The translations under genes and the position numbers were made by a program. 64,000 bases of DNA from Colias croceus (Eukaryota; Arthropoda; Insecta; Lepidoptera; Pieridae): positions 9,984,501 to 10,048,500 of the forward strand of contig NC_059550.1 in NCBI RefSeq assembly GCF_905220415.1. The letters are read 5' to 3'. Below, in pieces: positions 52,592-64,000 of this stretch (position 1 is its first letter; every line of letters begins with the position of its first letter). A model generated the notes under the pieces. It saw only the letters and a list, made by a program, of their open reading frames with translations, did not search any database and was not told where the DNA came from.

Positions 52592-53563
52592 ATTGATAAG
52601 TTAAGACGTTTATTTTTTTTAGCTCAACCGTAACATCTAAATGAAAAAAGTTTTTAACCGCCCATTTCCACATTCAACATAAAATAATATAACGATAAAT
52701 AGAAGCATTACTTTAGAGAGAAGACACATAAAACAATACCTCATACCTTTAAAAAATGGTTACACCTGACACGCATATTTATACCAGCAATTAACACGAG
52801 CTAAAAACCTCAAATCTCAACATTTATATTATATACATTAATTACATAGAAAAAAAAACAACAAAACACGCCCTACGTTAAATCGTTAGGCACAACGTCC
52901 AAACCATATTTTAAACTTTGTAATAAATCTGTTCATTTGAATAATACTCTCATTTATTTTTATTAAAATAAATGATGAAATGTTTTAGGATTTATAATAG
53001 GGGCTTCCAGGACAAAGACTCCAGGAATCATTATGATTCTCATTTTCATAATACTAAGTACTTACCTAATACTTATACATCTATCCACCACATTTATGCA
53101 AATGGCGATAATTAATTCTTTTCATTTAAGATTTTTCCGTAATTAACGAATTAAAATTGAATACGTAATTAAATTAAACGCTGTAATTTCCTGTAATTAA
53201 AGGTAAACCATGTATTTTAATAAACTATATTATGAAATGAAATTTGTGTCATTTATTGGATATTCAAAAATAAAAGATGGAACAACGTTCCAGAGAAGGA
53301 GGTACTTCAAAATTCAAAAATGGGACATAATTTAATGACTAATAATGTATAATAATTTTCTTGTCGAACACAACAATAATCAAGTCAATCTGTTAAAAAC
53401 CCACGTAACAAAAACAAAAATACAGTCGGATTGAGAATCTGCTTCGTTTTTGGGAACATCGGTTGATTAATTAATGTTATGTTTCTTTTCATGATTTCAG
53501 TAGATTCCACAAGGAAAGAAAAAACCTTTTATCAAGCTCACGTGGACAAAGATTTATAGATAA
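52592..53563. other. No gene identified
   Basis: AT-rich unassigned DNA. Confidence 0.4.
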
Positions 53564-53766
53564 CTAGCTTTCCTCCCGCGGCTTCGTCTGCTTTGTCTGA
53601 AAGACTGAAACCTAATAAATTTTACGTTACAACCTTCCTCTTGAATCACTCTTATCTATTGAAAAAAATATGCATCAATATCCGTTGCGTAGTTTTTAGG
53701 GTATTTCATAAAAATTTAAGGACAGAAAAAGTGACTTTGTTTTATAGTTTATAGTGATGATAATAT
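53564..53766 (-). mobile_element. Helitron family E, diverged
   Basis: Plus strand: CTAGCTTTCCTCCCGCGGC, AAACCTAATAAATTTTACG, CTTCCTCTTGAATCACTC, ATCAATATCCGTTGCGTAG, then TGACTTTGTTTTATAG near the 5' end. Confidence 0.78.
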
Positions 53767-54211
53767 TATGGGAAATTTTTATTAAATACACGTTAGTTTT
53801 TTAAGCTTTTTTGTAACTAATTTGAAACACTTGTTTCGATATCTTCTGCTTTATTACACTGGCATACATTACTATAAACATAATATTTTATTTTTGCTCA
53901 ACTTTATTATACACGGTAAAGATGTAATGAAGATATACATAGATTTTATTTGAAAATTATTAGGCAATAAATCATGAGTTTTGTTTAGAACTAAACTTTC
54001 GAAGTAGAAATATTTATGAGACTGTCATAAAACATATTTACTACTTTACTAGAATTCACGTTTTACTTTACAATAACCTAAGAATATAATATTTGATTAT
54101 TTATACTAGTGTTTTTTTTAAGCAAGGGCTCTATTAAAAAAGCCCATGATATTTAAAAGGTGTGAGCGTGAGAGCAGACTTACTCAAAATCGGTATAGTG
54201 AGTTTATTTTA
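53767..54211. other. No gene identified
   Basis: AT-rich unassigned DNA. Confidence 0.4.
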
Positions 54212-54320
54212 TCTATACATATAATAAATCTGTAGAAGGGTCAATTCTGTACATTGAAAATATTGAAAAAATAAATAGCAGGGGATCAATACCAAACCCA
54301 AATATGTGATTAAAAAAATT

Positions 54321-54361
<41 letters not shown>

Positions 54362-54689
54362 ATGTGAAGGCATCACGTGAAAACTATCGGTTCGATTTCG
54401 ATGAAACTTGGTATAATTTTACCTTATTATCCTGGGCGTAAAATAGGATACTTTTTATCCTGGAAAAATACGTAGAAAAAAATTAATCTTAATTTTTCAG
54501 TTTTATCCATAGACTTTGTTCCGTAGAACCGCGAACACACGTTGCGTATTATTATAGGCCTAGCCGTATTTGGGAATTGGGTCCAATAGATATTTATAAG
54601 ATGTTATTGACAGAGGTACTCAAAATGGAGAAATAACCATCCACGCGAAGACCGACATCCGCGCGGACGGAGTCGCGGGCGGAAGCTAG
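54212..54689 (+). mobile_element. Helitron family D, complete
   Basis: It starts TCTATACATATAATAAATC after A and ends CGCGGGCGGAAGCTAG before T. It is 478 bp. Its (GTCT)n run (about 54327-54362) is the microsatellite also present in the sister at 31226-31730. Close similarity between the copies over the whole length suggests recent activity. Confidence 0.9.
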
Positions 54690-54697
54690 TGTGAAAT

Positions 54698-54838
54698 AAA
54701 AATGAAACGAAACACGAGAACGGCTGAACCGATTTCGTTAATAATTTCTTTTTTAATATTCCTTGAAGTACGAGGATGGTTTCTTATTATGAGAAAACAT
54801 AAAAATGTACCATGGGCGAAGCTGGGGCGGACCGCTAG
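54698..54838 (+). mobile_element. Helitron family B joined to family D
   Basis: It follows the D terminus within about 10 bases and reads AAAAATGAAACG, CTTGAAGTACGAGGATGG, GGGCGAAGCTGGGGCGGACC and GCTAG before T. The B head TCTATAAAT is missing, so the D copy took the place of, or inserted at, the B 5' end. Confidence 0.75.
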
Positions 54839-55267
54839 TTTTCAATATATGTATTTTTGAGTGAGTGAGGTTATTTAAGCTGTCTACAACAATTGTCTAC
54901 ATCTTCAAGAAAGTCCACTATAAGTGCACTTCTAATATAATACATTTATTTTGGATTTCCTGGCACATATTTTTCGAGAAGGCTCTACATTTCTTCCTAA
55001 GTGTTATTGACTTCAAGAAAGGAGGTTCTACGTTCACTGCGTATTTTATGTATGTTCACCAGCTTCTCTGCCACATATATTTAAAATATCTGTTTTTGTA
55101 TCTCTTAAATAATAAATAAACTCGTTTGTTAAGTAATAAAACATGGATTTCACAAATCAGTTACGATAATCGTGGTAATAACGTATAATGAAGCCTATTA
55201 ATTTAATATTTAACATAAATAGTATTCACAATTCCCGGCGAAATTGTTACCATATCGTATTATCCAT
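54839..55267. other. No gene identified
   Basis: AT-rich; an 84-codon frame at 54865-55119 has no motif. Confidence 0.4.
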
Positions 55268-55503
55268 ACTTACTAATATTATAAATGCGAAAGTAACCCT
55301 GTCTGTCTGTCTGTTACTCAATCACGCCTGAACTACTGAACCAATTTTCATGATATTTGGTATGGAGATATTTTGATACCCGAGAAAGGACATAGGCTAC
55401 TTTATATCCCAGGAAAATGACCCAATCCCGGAAATCCCACGGGAACGGGAACTATGCGGGTTTTTCTTTGACTGCGCGGGCGAAGCCGCGGGCGGAAACC
55501 TAG
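55268..55503 (+). mobile_element. Helitron family C, subtype with CGAGAAAGGACATAGG
   Basis: It starts TTACTAATATTATAAATGCG (first base changed) and ends GCGGGCGGAAACCTAG before T. The perfect CGCGGGCGAAGCCGCGGGCG hairpin region is kept. Confidence 0.85.
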
Positions 55504-55724
55504 TTTACCTATAAACGTACAGTTTTAAAATATTATATACACACCCAAAATATTATATACGGATCACGGATATTAATCTCCTGAGCACTTATAAATTCAA
55601 GACAAAGCCTCGACATTAAAAATTCCCGGGCGTCGTTTGATGAAATGATCGCACGATCAACAAAAATACAAACACACTTTTATAGTATATTTTTGTAGTT
55701 GTTTCCTTCCTAGAAATTTGCATA

Positions 55725-55989
55725 TATGCATGCTTAGAACTTAAAAACTACGCAACAAATTTTGGATTGTTTTTTTACATAGATAAAGTGGTTTTTGAGG
55801 AAGGTTGTAGTCTAATATTTGTTAAGTTGTCTACGGTAGTCTAGGAATATAAAACTGTAAAGTTTGTTTGAACGAGCTTTCAGGAAGTACTGGGCCTTTT
55901 TCAAAGATTATTCCACCATTAGATATTATGTGATCACTAAGAGTTATAGGCTTGTTTATACCACGGGTGAAACAGGTGTGAATCGCTAG
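55725..55989 (+). mobile_element. Fragments of Helitron families E and A
   Basis: 55740-55830 has AAAAACTACGCAACAAATTT and TGAGGAAGGTTGTAGTC (family E). 55850-55989 has AAAGTTTGTTTGAACGAGC, AAGTACTGGGCC and ends AATCGCTAG before T (A-like). Both are old and incomplete. Confidence 0.55.
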
Positions 55990-57107
55990 TTGGTAGATAA
56001 ATTTAAAGTAATAATATAAAGAAAAGTTTATTTTGTAACCATTTAAGTCAAAAATTACTCGATATTACATCATACTTAAATTATTATACAATTATTATAC
56101 ATTTTACATCTTTTCCCAATTATTTACTTATATTTATAGCTCGACTCAACGTGGGCGAAGCCGGGAAAAGCGGCTAGTTTCTTAGTAAATTAAATGTGAA
56201 GGATGAAGTACATTAAACACTGAGTGCTTTTCTGTATCAATCAATTTATTTGCTATATTATTTTGAAAAGTTGTTATCGGATGAATTCAGGATTAATTTA
56301 TGTCTTGATTAATTAATAAATAGGACGTATATTCAGTTTTCCTACTAGTTTACTTTGTTATTTTTAATATAATGTACCATTAAGAATGTATTAACTTTAC
56401 ATAAACTTGCAAACGAAAATAAAGTCATAATATTACATGAATCTACTTTTACAATAAAAATATTATATTTAATAAATATTCATTGATTGTTTCTTATGTA
56501 CCTATGTATTTTTTTTGTAATAGTTAAATAATTATTTTGTAATCAGTATGGTACCTGAAATATTGATAAAATTATTATTCCGGAACAATCAGGGTAGATC
56601 GCGCCTAGTATAAAAGAATCAAATCGATTGCTTTCTTTAGGATATTATTAATTTATTTTGGCGAAATCTCCATTATTCACTATGACAATAAACTAGCAGA
56701 CATTTTAATGCCTAATAATGATGATGCTATATTTAAACATTAAAATAATTTAGCGTAAAATCAAAATGTTTATTCATCAATATAAATAATTGTCATTTCA
56801 TCAAATTGTTAATCATTTTAAAATGAGTCATCAATCTTGTAAATATAATCAAATTGGTTATTTGTTAACACAAAGTTCGACCTTTTAAAGGTCATGAATT
56901 TGTCAATAGTTTCCAGTTAATGACATTTGGAAGACGGTTCAAGGGTTCTGAAGACTTTCTGTCATTTTCATAGAATTCAAAGTTCAATTTGCTTACTTTC
57001 TTTTAATAAATGTAATGGAAATTAACTTTTTTTCTTCAGTGAATTAGGGAAAAAATATAATTTATCTATTTTACATCATTTTATAGTGTCTGTACACTAT
57101 AAAATAC
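55990..57107. other. No gene; Helitron B end at 56140-56178
   Basis: ACGTGGGCGAAGCCGGGAAA then GCGGCTAG before T is an isolated B-like 3' terminus. The rest is AT-rich and unassigned. Confidence 0.5.
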
Positions 57108-57316
57108 AGGAAGACTGTCTGTCTGTTACTCAATCACGCCTTAACTACTGAACCAATTTGCATGAAATTTGGTATAGAGATATTTTGATACCCAAGAAAG
57201 GACATAGGCTACTTTTTACCCCGGGACATCAGGTTTTATCCCGGAAATCCCACGGGAACGGAAACTATACGGGTTTTTCTTTGACTGCGCGAGCGATGCC
57301 GCGGGTGGAAAGCTAG
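57108..57316 (+). mobile_element. Helitron family C, 5' end decayed
   Basis: It contains CTGTCTGTCTGTTACTCAAT, CAAGAAAGGACATAGGC, CCACGGGAACGGAAAC and ends GCGGGTGGAAAGCTAG before T. Confidence 0.82.
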
Positions 57317-57786
57317 TATAATATAAACGTAAATACGTCAGTATTAATAGCGCTTAATATATAAAAACTGATATTATAAAGTGTGTTTATATCCAAAATT
57401 TTCAGCCACAAAATTTCATTCATCTCTTGAAATGAAATGTGTTAAATGGAAATCCTTTTTCGCGAACTGAACCAGGATTTTAATTAATGGTGACTCTATG
57501 TCTCTATATCACTTACATGCAAAGAATCTTCAGATATTAATGATGTTATTTTGGAAATATGTAGTTTGAACAATACATTTAAAGATAAGAAATAACAATT
57601 CGTGCTAAATTAATAAATATCTACATAGTAAGCCTTTATTGTGAGGGGATTCTAAAGCCTGTAACACAGTTTTCAATTTCCCCAAATTTTAACTGTATTA
57701 TTTTAAACTTTTTCAATAAAGATTTTTTCTATTTCTATTTATATTGTTAATTAGAATGTTGTATATTAAAGACTGTATTATGTACG
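57317..57786. other. No gene identified
   Basis: AT-rich unassigned DNA. Confidence 0.4.
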
Positions 57787-57915
57787 TATACCTATATGGT
57801 TTTTAACCTACCTCAATAAATGGGATAACACTGAAATAATTTTTCAAATCGGACCAGTAGTTCCTAAGATTAGCGCGTTCAAGCAAACAAATTCTTCAGC
57901 TTTAACATAAGTGTA
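57787..57915 (-). mobile_element. Helitron family A, 5' half
   Basis: The reverse complement shows TCTACACTTATGTTAAAGC, GAATTTGTTTGCTTGAACG, GTCCGATTTGAAAAATTA and CCATTTATTGAGGTAGG. The 3' hairpin is gone. Confidence 0.75.
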
Positions 57916-58194
57916 GATATAACACGACTCTTTGGATAAGCAACTTCACAAACCAACGTCAAACTTGCACCTATACATATAGCTGGTAGTATGAAAAATG
58001 GATTTAAAACCCATCGGATTGACAGACATACGAATACGAGTATGCAAGTGAAACGAGGGCTTGTAAAACCCCGGAATAATGTCAATTTGACAGTACAGTA
58101 CAGTGGGATGAAGTAATTTTAATACCTGTCGAATATTGTCGAACACATTTTATTGACTGGTCACTGGTTTTTTGAGTCGTTGTTTTATATAGCG

Positions 58195-58240
58195 TATGTG
58201 TGTTTGTGTGTGTGTGTGTGTGAGTTTGTGTGGATATTTT
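58195..58240. repeat. (TG)n microsatellite
   Basis: An imperfect GTGTGTTTGTGTGTGTGTG run within AT-rich DNA. Confidence 0.85.
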
Positions 58241-60033
58241 TTGGGTAGGAATTTTATTTAGAAATAAAACAAAAATTTTGTCTTGTAACTTGTCTTTTAT
58301 TTCTGAAATACAACTTGAGTAAAATAAAACACAATAAATAGGAATTTCATCGTTCGTCTTATTATTGAATGTATACATATAGAGCATCTAAATAAAATGT
58401 AATATTAAACTATTTATAAAAAAAAATATAAACCGGCTTGTTCTTACACACATAACTGCCTAAAAATATAATGTCAATGTATCATTAGACAATATAGAGT
58501 CCAACATTTTTTTTTTTAACTCAAACTGAATATTTTTATATTATACAATTTGTTACTTGTATTTAAGACTAAACATTAAACAAGCACCAAACTATTTGCC
58601 CAAACAACGTTAAAAACACGCTAAAATTATTTAATCACGGTCGTTGTCGCCTTTCGCTGAATAATGAAAACTGACTCACTTCAAACGAACCTGATGTTAC
58701 AGTTCTCTGTGATTTTATTCCGTAATCATTGTATGAATAATGGCTTTTAACGTGCATAAATAAGGTTTAAATTATGTATTGAATAACATTAACTCTTGAT
58801 TAAATTTATAAATATTTAAGTTTACCATAAAACCAAAAATATCAAATTCAATATTGAAGTTCTTTTGTAAATGTCTAGATAGGAAGATTCCTATAAAACT
58901 TACTTACTAGATTTATATAATTATCTTTCGGTTGATAGCGATAAATATATCGAATATAAGTTAAAGAATATGATTTGTAGGACATTTAGTGAAGTCAATG
59001 GGCGTAGGAGTAGGTACTAGGAATGTAGAGTTTATGGAAAAGACTAAGCTGTTTTTAATACAAATTCGATAAAAGCGAAACTTTTATTTCGTTTTAATCC
59101 TGGGCGGAGTTCAGACGAGTGGTTAGTCAGCAAATAACTGTAGTGTAGGTATACCGTCAGCTCATGCTATCATGTAACGATTCTTGATCACATTGTAGAA
59201 ACATAAATTGTATTTTGGTAATTCCTCGTCTTCCTTCGAAAAACAGCTTCCAAAGATTCTACCGGGTTCCACATATAGGTACTTGAAAAAAAATATTAAT
59301 AATTGCCTGAAAATAATATACCTTAGCATTGTTTTACCTATTACCCCGATATCTCGTATTACGTCACTATTTTGTACTTTTTTAAGTATCTACTCATATA
59401 ATTTTTTAAATTGTAAAAGATTGTATGATTACTGTTTTATGCCCTTTTACACTTTTAATAAAACCCTAAAAATAGCTAAAAATTTACTTACAAAATTACA
59501 CCAACATTCGGTCCTACAAAACAGAGTCTAATCCCAAACTAAAGCTAACCTTAATAAACAAATTTATAAGCAAACGTTAAATCTAAACAATAATTAAAAC
59601 CATTTGAAACGGGGGTTGAAATTAAAAAGTCCATATGAGTAGGTTTAAGGGCCCTTTTAGACCCTCCCAAATTAAATGGCTTTGGTCCCTTATCACTGTG
59701 ATCTTGGATTAATGTATTGACTAACGCTGTATTAATGTTTATTCAAATGTGTGCTTTATTACAAAAGGTTATGGTTGCTTTTGATGACACTGTCCGTGCT
59801 AAAAGTGATTTTTTTTGGTCTTTTAAAAAGGAGCTTTGTTATCTCTTGTGATATTTGGTAGCTGGCCACCTTTCGAAATAATTTTCGTCTCGAGGGTAAG
59901 CAGAAAACACACAGACAGACAAATAGATATTATGTAGATAAATAATTCCAAAAATTGCACAAAAAAATTTAACATGAATTAGAATTTGAATTTGTGTGCT
60001 TGACTTTGTATTTGAACAAACAGCTATCGCATA
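58241..60033. other. No gene identified
   Basis: AT-rich. A 107-codon plus frame (59208-59531) has no motif and atypical composition for a gene. Confidence 0.4.
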
Positions 60034-60261
60034 TCTATACTAATATTATAATGAGGAAAGGTTTGTAATTATGTAGGTATGTATGTATGTATGGTTTTCA
60101 CTCATAAACTACTGGACCGATTTCAAAAATTCTTTCACCATTAGAAAGCTGCATCTTCACTGAGCAACATAGGCTCGGTTTTATCCCGGAAATCCCACGG
60201 GAACGGGAACTGTGCGGGTTTTTCTTTGAAAACGCGGGCGAGGCCACAGGCGGAAAGCTAG
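60034..60261 (+). mobile_element. Helitron family C, complete
   Basis: It starts TCTATACTAATATTATAATG after A and ends CACAGGCGGAAAGCTAG before T. It is 228 bp. Its head is closer to family A and its tail is pure family C, another sign of head/tail mixing among these Helitrons. Confidence 0.88.
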
Positions 60262-60783
60262 TAGGTAATAAAGTAAATAAATCGTTTTTGAATATTTAAC
60301 TCGTTTACTCTATGTCACCTAACCCTCTTTTAGTCCAAACCAATTGAAAACCAAATGCTTTTAACAGCAATAAACATTGGTAGGAATTTAAATGTTATTC
60401 TACAGTTGGAATCGGTTAAATTTGTAGGTTTGAAAGTCAATATACTTACACGTAATTCGTCATGTAATACGACAGTTATATTGTGAATATACAGTAACAT
60501 TATGATAAGAAACTATAAGAACATTGGTAATGCTTTAAGATAACCAATGAAGGAATAGTTTATTGTAAATTTATTGTACTCACAAAATGAAACAAAAGTA
60601 CAAAAAAATACAAAATACCACAGAACGCATAAAAATAGGTAGCGTATATTTTTGAAATAAAACAATATCGCAAAATAATATAACATGTTATAAGATGGTT
60701 ATAAGTAATAAGATAATCGATAAGTAGGTAATTAATAAAAGGCACGATTTAAAATTTAAATTAATTATTTCATAGATGGAAGA
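60262..60783. other. No gene identified
   Basis: AT-rich unassigned DNA. Confidence 0.4.
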
Positions 60784-61911
60784 ACCGGGCAATTTCGTTA
60801 AAATATGTCCACACTGATTTTCGAGTGTCCTATGGGTTGTCATTTATATTTCATCAAAACTAACAACATTTTATATCAGGAAGTGGATTTTATTACATTG
60901 CTATTATAATTTCTTTATAAGACACAAACAAACAGCTTGCCAATCCATTTATTATTAAAGATATGAAGAAAATTTAATTTTGAGGCACCCAATTTTGACG
61001 TGTCCCACAGCAACCAGTCTGTTTAAATGTTCATTTTATTTACCAATGTGAGGCAGTATTATTCAAGTAAAGGTATAAATAAATCACAAAGGGTGAGAGC
61101 TATGATAATAAAACGTTAAATTTACGTCCTTTTATAGTAATTATTAGTATTTTTATCAATTAAATCGTGTCCTACGATTTCGACCATGTGCGGAATTCCG
61201 TTTTGTAACCGTAATATACTCTAAAATAAAGATAAAAACTACTAAATATGTATTTTTTTCACATAAATGGCAACATTTCTATTGAATCCACCATTTTGAA
61301 GAGGTTGTCATAGAAAACTCGAACCGTCAGTCGTGTCGAAACTTCTAAAGCGTTACCGTGCAAAAATTTCGCTCCGACTTGTAACTGGGATTTTTCGTGG
61401 TAAGTATGTGTTTTTATTCCTAAAAGTTACAATTTTCGTTACTTATATCCTTATAAATTAAATTAAGAGCATATATTTTTGTGATTGATGGGAATTGTGT
61501 GAAAAACAAACAATTGTATCTACGAAATCTTTAAACCGTTACTTCCATTTTGTTTGGTTACGTATATGTGGAACGTCGCAGTTACAAAGTGGAAATATAA
61601 GGACGAGTTCTCAATGGTCTCATACGTAGTATTGCTCGTAAATATGACTTAAATTAAAAATTATATTTTAACACTCACTAATGGCTGAAAAATAGCATTG
61701 AAGATATCTTTTAATATTCAAAATCACTACTATTTTTGACTGCTTGAAATTTTTATAAAAAAACAAATAAATAAAAAAAAAATATTTTGTCATCCCCATA
61801 CAAATTTCTCAAATCACCATTTTATTTTGTATGGGGATGGCGAAATTATAAAAAAAATGATTTTGCATTATTTGAAAAGATTATTGTATTCATATTATTT
61901 TTTAGGGGAAA

Positions 61912-62128
61912 ATGCCTCTGACCAATGCTGAGAAGCAACGACGCTATAGGGAAAGATTAAAAGACAACCCTGAAAAAAAAGAAGAAATAAGAAAAAAAAT
62001 CTAGAGAGAATCAAACGGAAGACAAAAAAGATTCAAATTTTACAGAAGAAGAAAAGGCTGCAGAAAAAAGGAAGCAGTGGCGAAAACAAAAGCAAAATCA
62101 TATTTGTGTTATATTAAGTTTTGAATAG
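61912..62128 (+). pseudogene. Remnant of a basic, coiled-coil-type transposon ORF
   Basis: The sequence reads MPLTNAEKQRRYRERLKD, a lysine-rich stretch, and a TAG at 62002-62004. A frame change in the A8 run then leads to FTEEEKAAEKRKQWRKQ and a stop at 62126. The combined pattern (MPLT.AEKQRRYRE, basic helix, EEKAAxRKxW) is one I recognise from the start of many uncharacterised invertebrate ORFs that look transposon-borne; its function is not known. Upstream, TCGTG|GTAAGT (61400) and TTTTTTAG|G (61905) form a plausible 5'-UTR intron. Only the N-terminal part is left, so the element depends on another copy. Confidence 0.6.
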
Positions 62129-62204
62129 AGCATGTCAGTTTAATAATTTTACTTTTGAAATATACAATACTAAATAAATTAGTTTTATTTTTACTTACGT
62201 ATTA

Positions 62205-62397
62205 CGAGCTCACCCTTGGCATTAATCTAGCTGTTATTACAGGGGTAGTTGAGGCCCCTTACAGAGCCTACCACCACTTTCTAGACCGAGGCCAATTTAG
62301 GAAAAATAATATTTTTCTTATTTGATCCTGGCGGGAATCAAACCCACGACCTTCCGTTTTCAGGGCAGAGCTGCTGTAAACCGCTGCGCCACTGATA
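62205..62397 (-). mobile_element. tRNA-derived SINE, second family
   Basis: Minus strand: GTGGCGCAGCGGTTTACAG (A box), GGTCGTGGGTTTGATTCCC (B box), GCCAGGATC, then a body with GGCCTCGGTCTAGAAAGTGG and TACCCCTGTAATAACAGC. It differs from the SINE at 30232-30543 and lies inside the TIR element 60787-63038, so it is younger than that element's insertion. Confidence 0.8.
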
Positions 62398-63269
62398 TGA
62401 TCGAACAATTCTTGTAGAAACTTGATTGTTAGATTGTTACTTGTGAACTAAGCTTTATAACTTCCATTTTGTAACTAATTATTTCTATTTTGTAACTGTC
62501 TCATGTTTAAGTTATGAATAATAATAAATAATTTATTTATTTTACGAGGTACTAGCCTTGATTTTTGCAGTTTAAGTACAATAAATATATAAATATCTAC
62601 TTCATTATTATTTTAATCTTAAAAAAAATGTTTATTACCAATATAAGCGAAAAGGAAAAAGGCTGATGTACCTAAAAGTTACAAAGTGGATATATTTCAA
62701 GCTTAAAAGTATAAATAATAATGTGTTTACTGAAAAAAAAAATGGTTGTGGGAAATTTAATGTTGTTACTTTCATAATAAATAAAAATTAGTAAACAAGG
62801 ATTATGCATTATTTTGAAACTTAGTTTCAAAAAAGTTACAAAATGGATCCCGAAATCCCTGCCTTGCACCAAATAGATCTCATTTTCTCTGGAATTAGTA
62901 AATGGTTGCAACTATTGTTGTTAATATAACACATTATAATGTTTTAGGAATCAATCTGCATATTTTTAATATTTTTTTAAAACAATTTTTTTATTTGAAT
63001 CCATTTTGTAACCGGGACATATTTTCGCGAAATTGCCCACCATCAAAATCAATTGATGAATGTAATATTTAAAATAACAATTACGAAAATCTTTCGTATG
63101 CCATTTAATTACTCATTTCCCTGGTGACAGAGATAACATTGTTCAAATACATACAAATAATAATATGTCGTCAAAACTATAACAACCGTCATTAAATTGA
63201 CGATCAAAGCAGTTTGAATTGTGGTTTTAGTTACAAACTGTAAGTGTTATAACTTCCATATAAATTATA

Positions 63270-63495
63270 CTAGCTTTCCGCCCGCGGTTTCGCCCGTGTT
63301 TTCAAAGAAAAACCCGCAATTCCCGTTCCCGTGGGATTTCCGGGATAAAACCTATCCTATGTGTTAATCCAAGTTACACTTTATATGTGTGCTTTTAATT
63401 TCATTGTAATCGGTTCAGCAGTATTTGCGTGAAAGAGTAACAAACATACACACACACACATCCTCACAAACTTTCGCATTTATAATATCTGTAGA
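63270..63495 (-). mobile_element. Helitron family C
   Basis: Plus strand CTAGCTTTCCGCCCGCGGT, CCCGTTCCCGTGGGATTTC, TGTGTTAATCCAAGTTACAC and TTTATAATATCTGTAGA at the 5' end, followed by T. A CACACACA stretch (63451-63461) replaces the usual CATC repeats. Confidence 0.87.
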
Positions 63496-64000
63496 TATGG
63501 TCTATACGAACAGGGGACAATAATTTATCGAACGATATATCAACAGTTTCGATGTATTTGGAATCCCCTTTTCCTTAGGTAATGATATGCATATCTTTTT
63601 ACTCTCATATTTTAAGAAAGAACCTGAAATCTGTCTTTTTTGTCTATCAAAGCAGGAAGATAACAAAAAATGTAGTGCAATTAATAAACTATTTAAAAAA
63701 CCACTAATTTTAAAATCTCAGACAACTACTTCAATATTATTTATATGAACAGATTTAAACACATTTACAAAGCACACAAACCAACAAATTTTTTAGTTCT
63801 ATTTTACAGTTTAAAACCAGATCTGCTATGAAAAATAACTAACAAGATCAAAATCAACTAAAGTGTAAACCATACACTCATTGACACAAACATAACTTCA
63901 AAAACACCAGCAAACCCAGAAATCGCGACGATAACAATACAACGATCAAAACAAAACATGAAAGCATTGTAATGCCAAATGTAATTGGTATAAAGCTCTG
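63496..64000. other. No gene identified
   Basis: AT-rich DNA to the window end, with no recognised feature. Confidence 0.4.

Larger units (their letters stand above)
60787..63038. mobile_element. 2.25-kb TIR element with dense GTTACAAAATGG repeats
   Basis: TIRs GGGCAATTTCG(TT/CG)AAAA then TATGTCC match at 22 of 24 positions, and ACC borders both sides (60784-60786, 63039-63041), a possible 3-bp target duplication. (T)CCATTTTGTAAC or its reverse recurs at about 61193, 61370, 61428, 61553, 61583, 62464, 62490, 62683, 62834 and 63000. It contains a short gene remnant with a 5' intron (61400-61905) and a SINE (62205-62397). The superfamily is unknown to me. Confidence 0.75.

Noticed and set aside
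62320..62397. Functional tRNA gene on the minus strand
   Set aside because: It is tRNA-like with A and B boxes but continues into a repeated body, and no 3' acceptor pairing is visible.
1..64000. Endogenous virus, LTR retrotransposon or Polinton
   Set aside because: I saw no LTR pair, gag/protease/integrase motifs, capsid or DNA polymerase B motifs on either strand.

Overview
This 64 kb window is AT-rich, gene-poor eukaryotic DNA that looks like a moth or butterfly (Lepidoptera). The reasons are many short Helitrons that begin 5'-TC (often TCTATACTAATATTATAAA) and end in a GC hairpin plus CTAG, inserted between A and T; tRNA-derived SINEs ending in (GAT)n; RTE and CR1/Jockey-type LINEs with tails typical of the order; and many small inverted-repeat elements. 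I found no exon of a recognisable host protein. Nearly every long open frame belongs to a transposable element.

Layout. 1-5340: small MITEs, a chimeric Helitron, a SINE and old Helitron scraps. 5341-9243: a well preserved CR1/L2-group LINE whose two reading frames (SGNH-esterase-like ORF1; endonuclease-RT ORF2) are joined by a canonical -1 ribosomal slippery heptamer directly before the ORF1 stop. 11945-13465: a 5'-truncated RT LINE. 13500-16260: Helitron fragments and an element with a 128-bp-arm palindrome. 16798-18244: an unclassified DNA transposon with 40-bp terminal inverted repeats (TIRs). 18600-20160: three MITE-like elements. 21159-24407: a 3.25 kb tandem-repeat Helitron carrying five copies of its terminal hairpin. 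24400-39180: scattered Helitrons, SINE, MITEs and unmarked DNA. 39185-41248: a 2.06 kb mariner-like foldback element with 0.9 kb arms. 41797-45248: a TIR element split by a LINE inserted into it. 45346-48574: an apparently complete, intact RTE LINE. 49026-49157: a short GC-rich island with Inr, DPE, NRF-1-like site and a splice donor, the only candidate for a host gene start. 49158-64000: probably intronic or intergenic DNA with Helitrons, a two-hairpin MITE and a 2.25 kb TIR element (60787-63038) rich in a repeated GTTACAAAATGG motif.

The elements interact. The RTE shares its 3' tail with the SINEs, so it or a relative probably mobilises them. LINEs and SINEs sit inside DNA transposons, and Helitrons sit inside or against one another. 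Only the CR1-group LINE and the RTE look potentially active; the rest are truncated, frameshifted or non-autonomous.

All names come from reading motifs by eye. No database search, folding or alignment program was run. Element edges are given to the base only where a TIR, target duplication or TC/CTAG terminus is visible.
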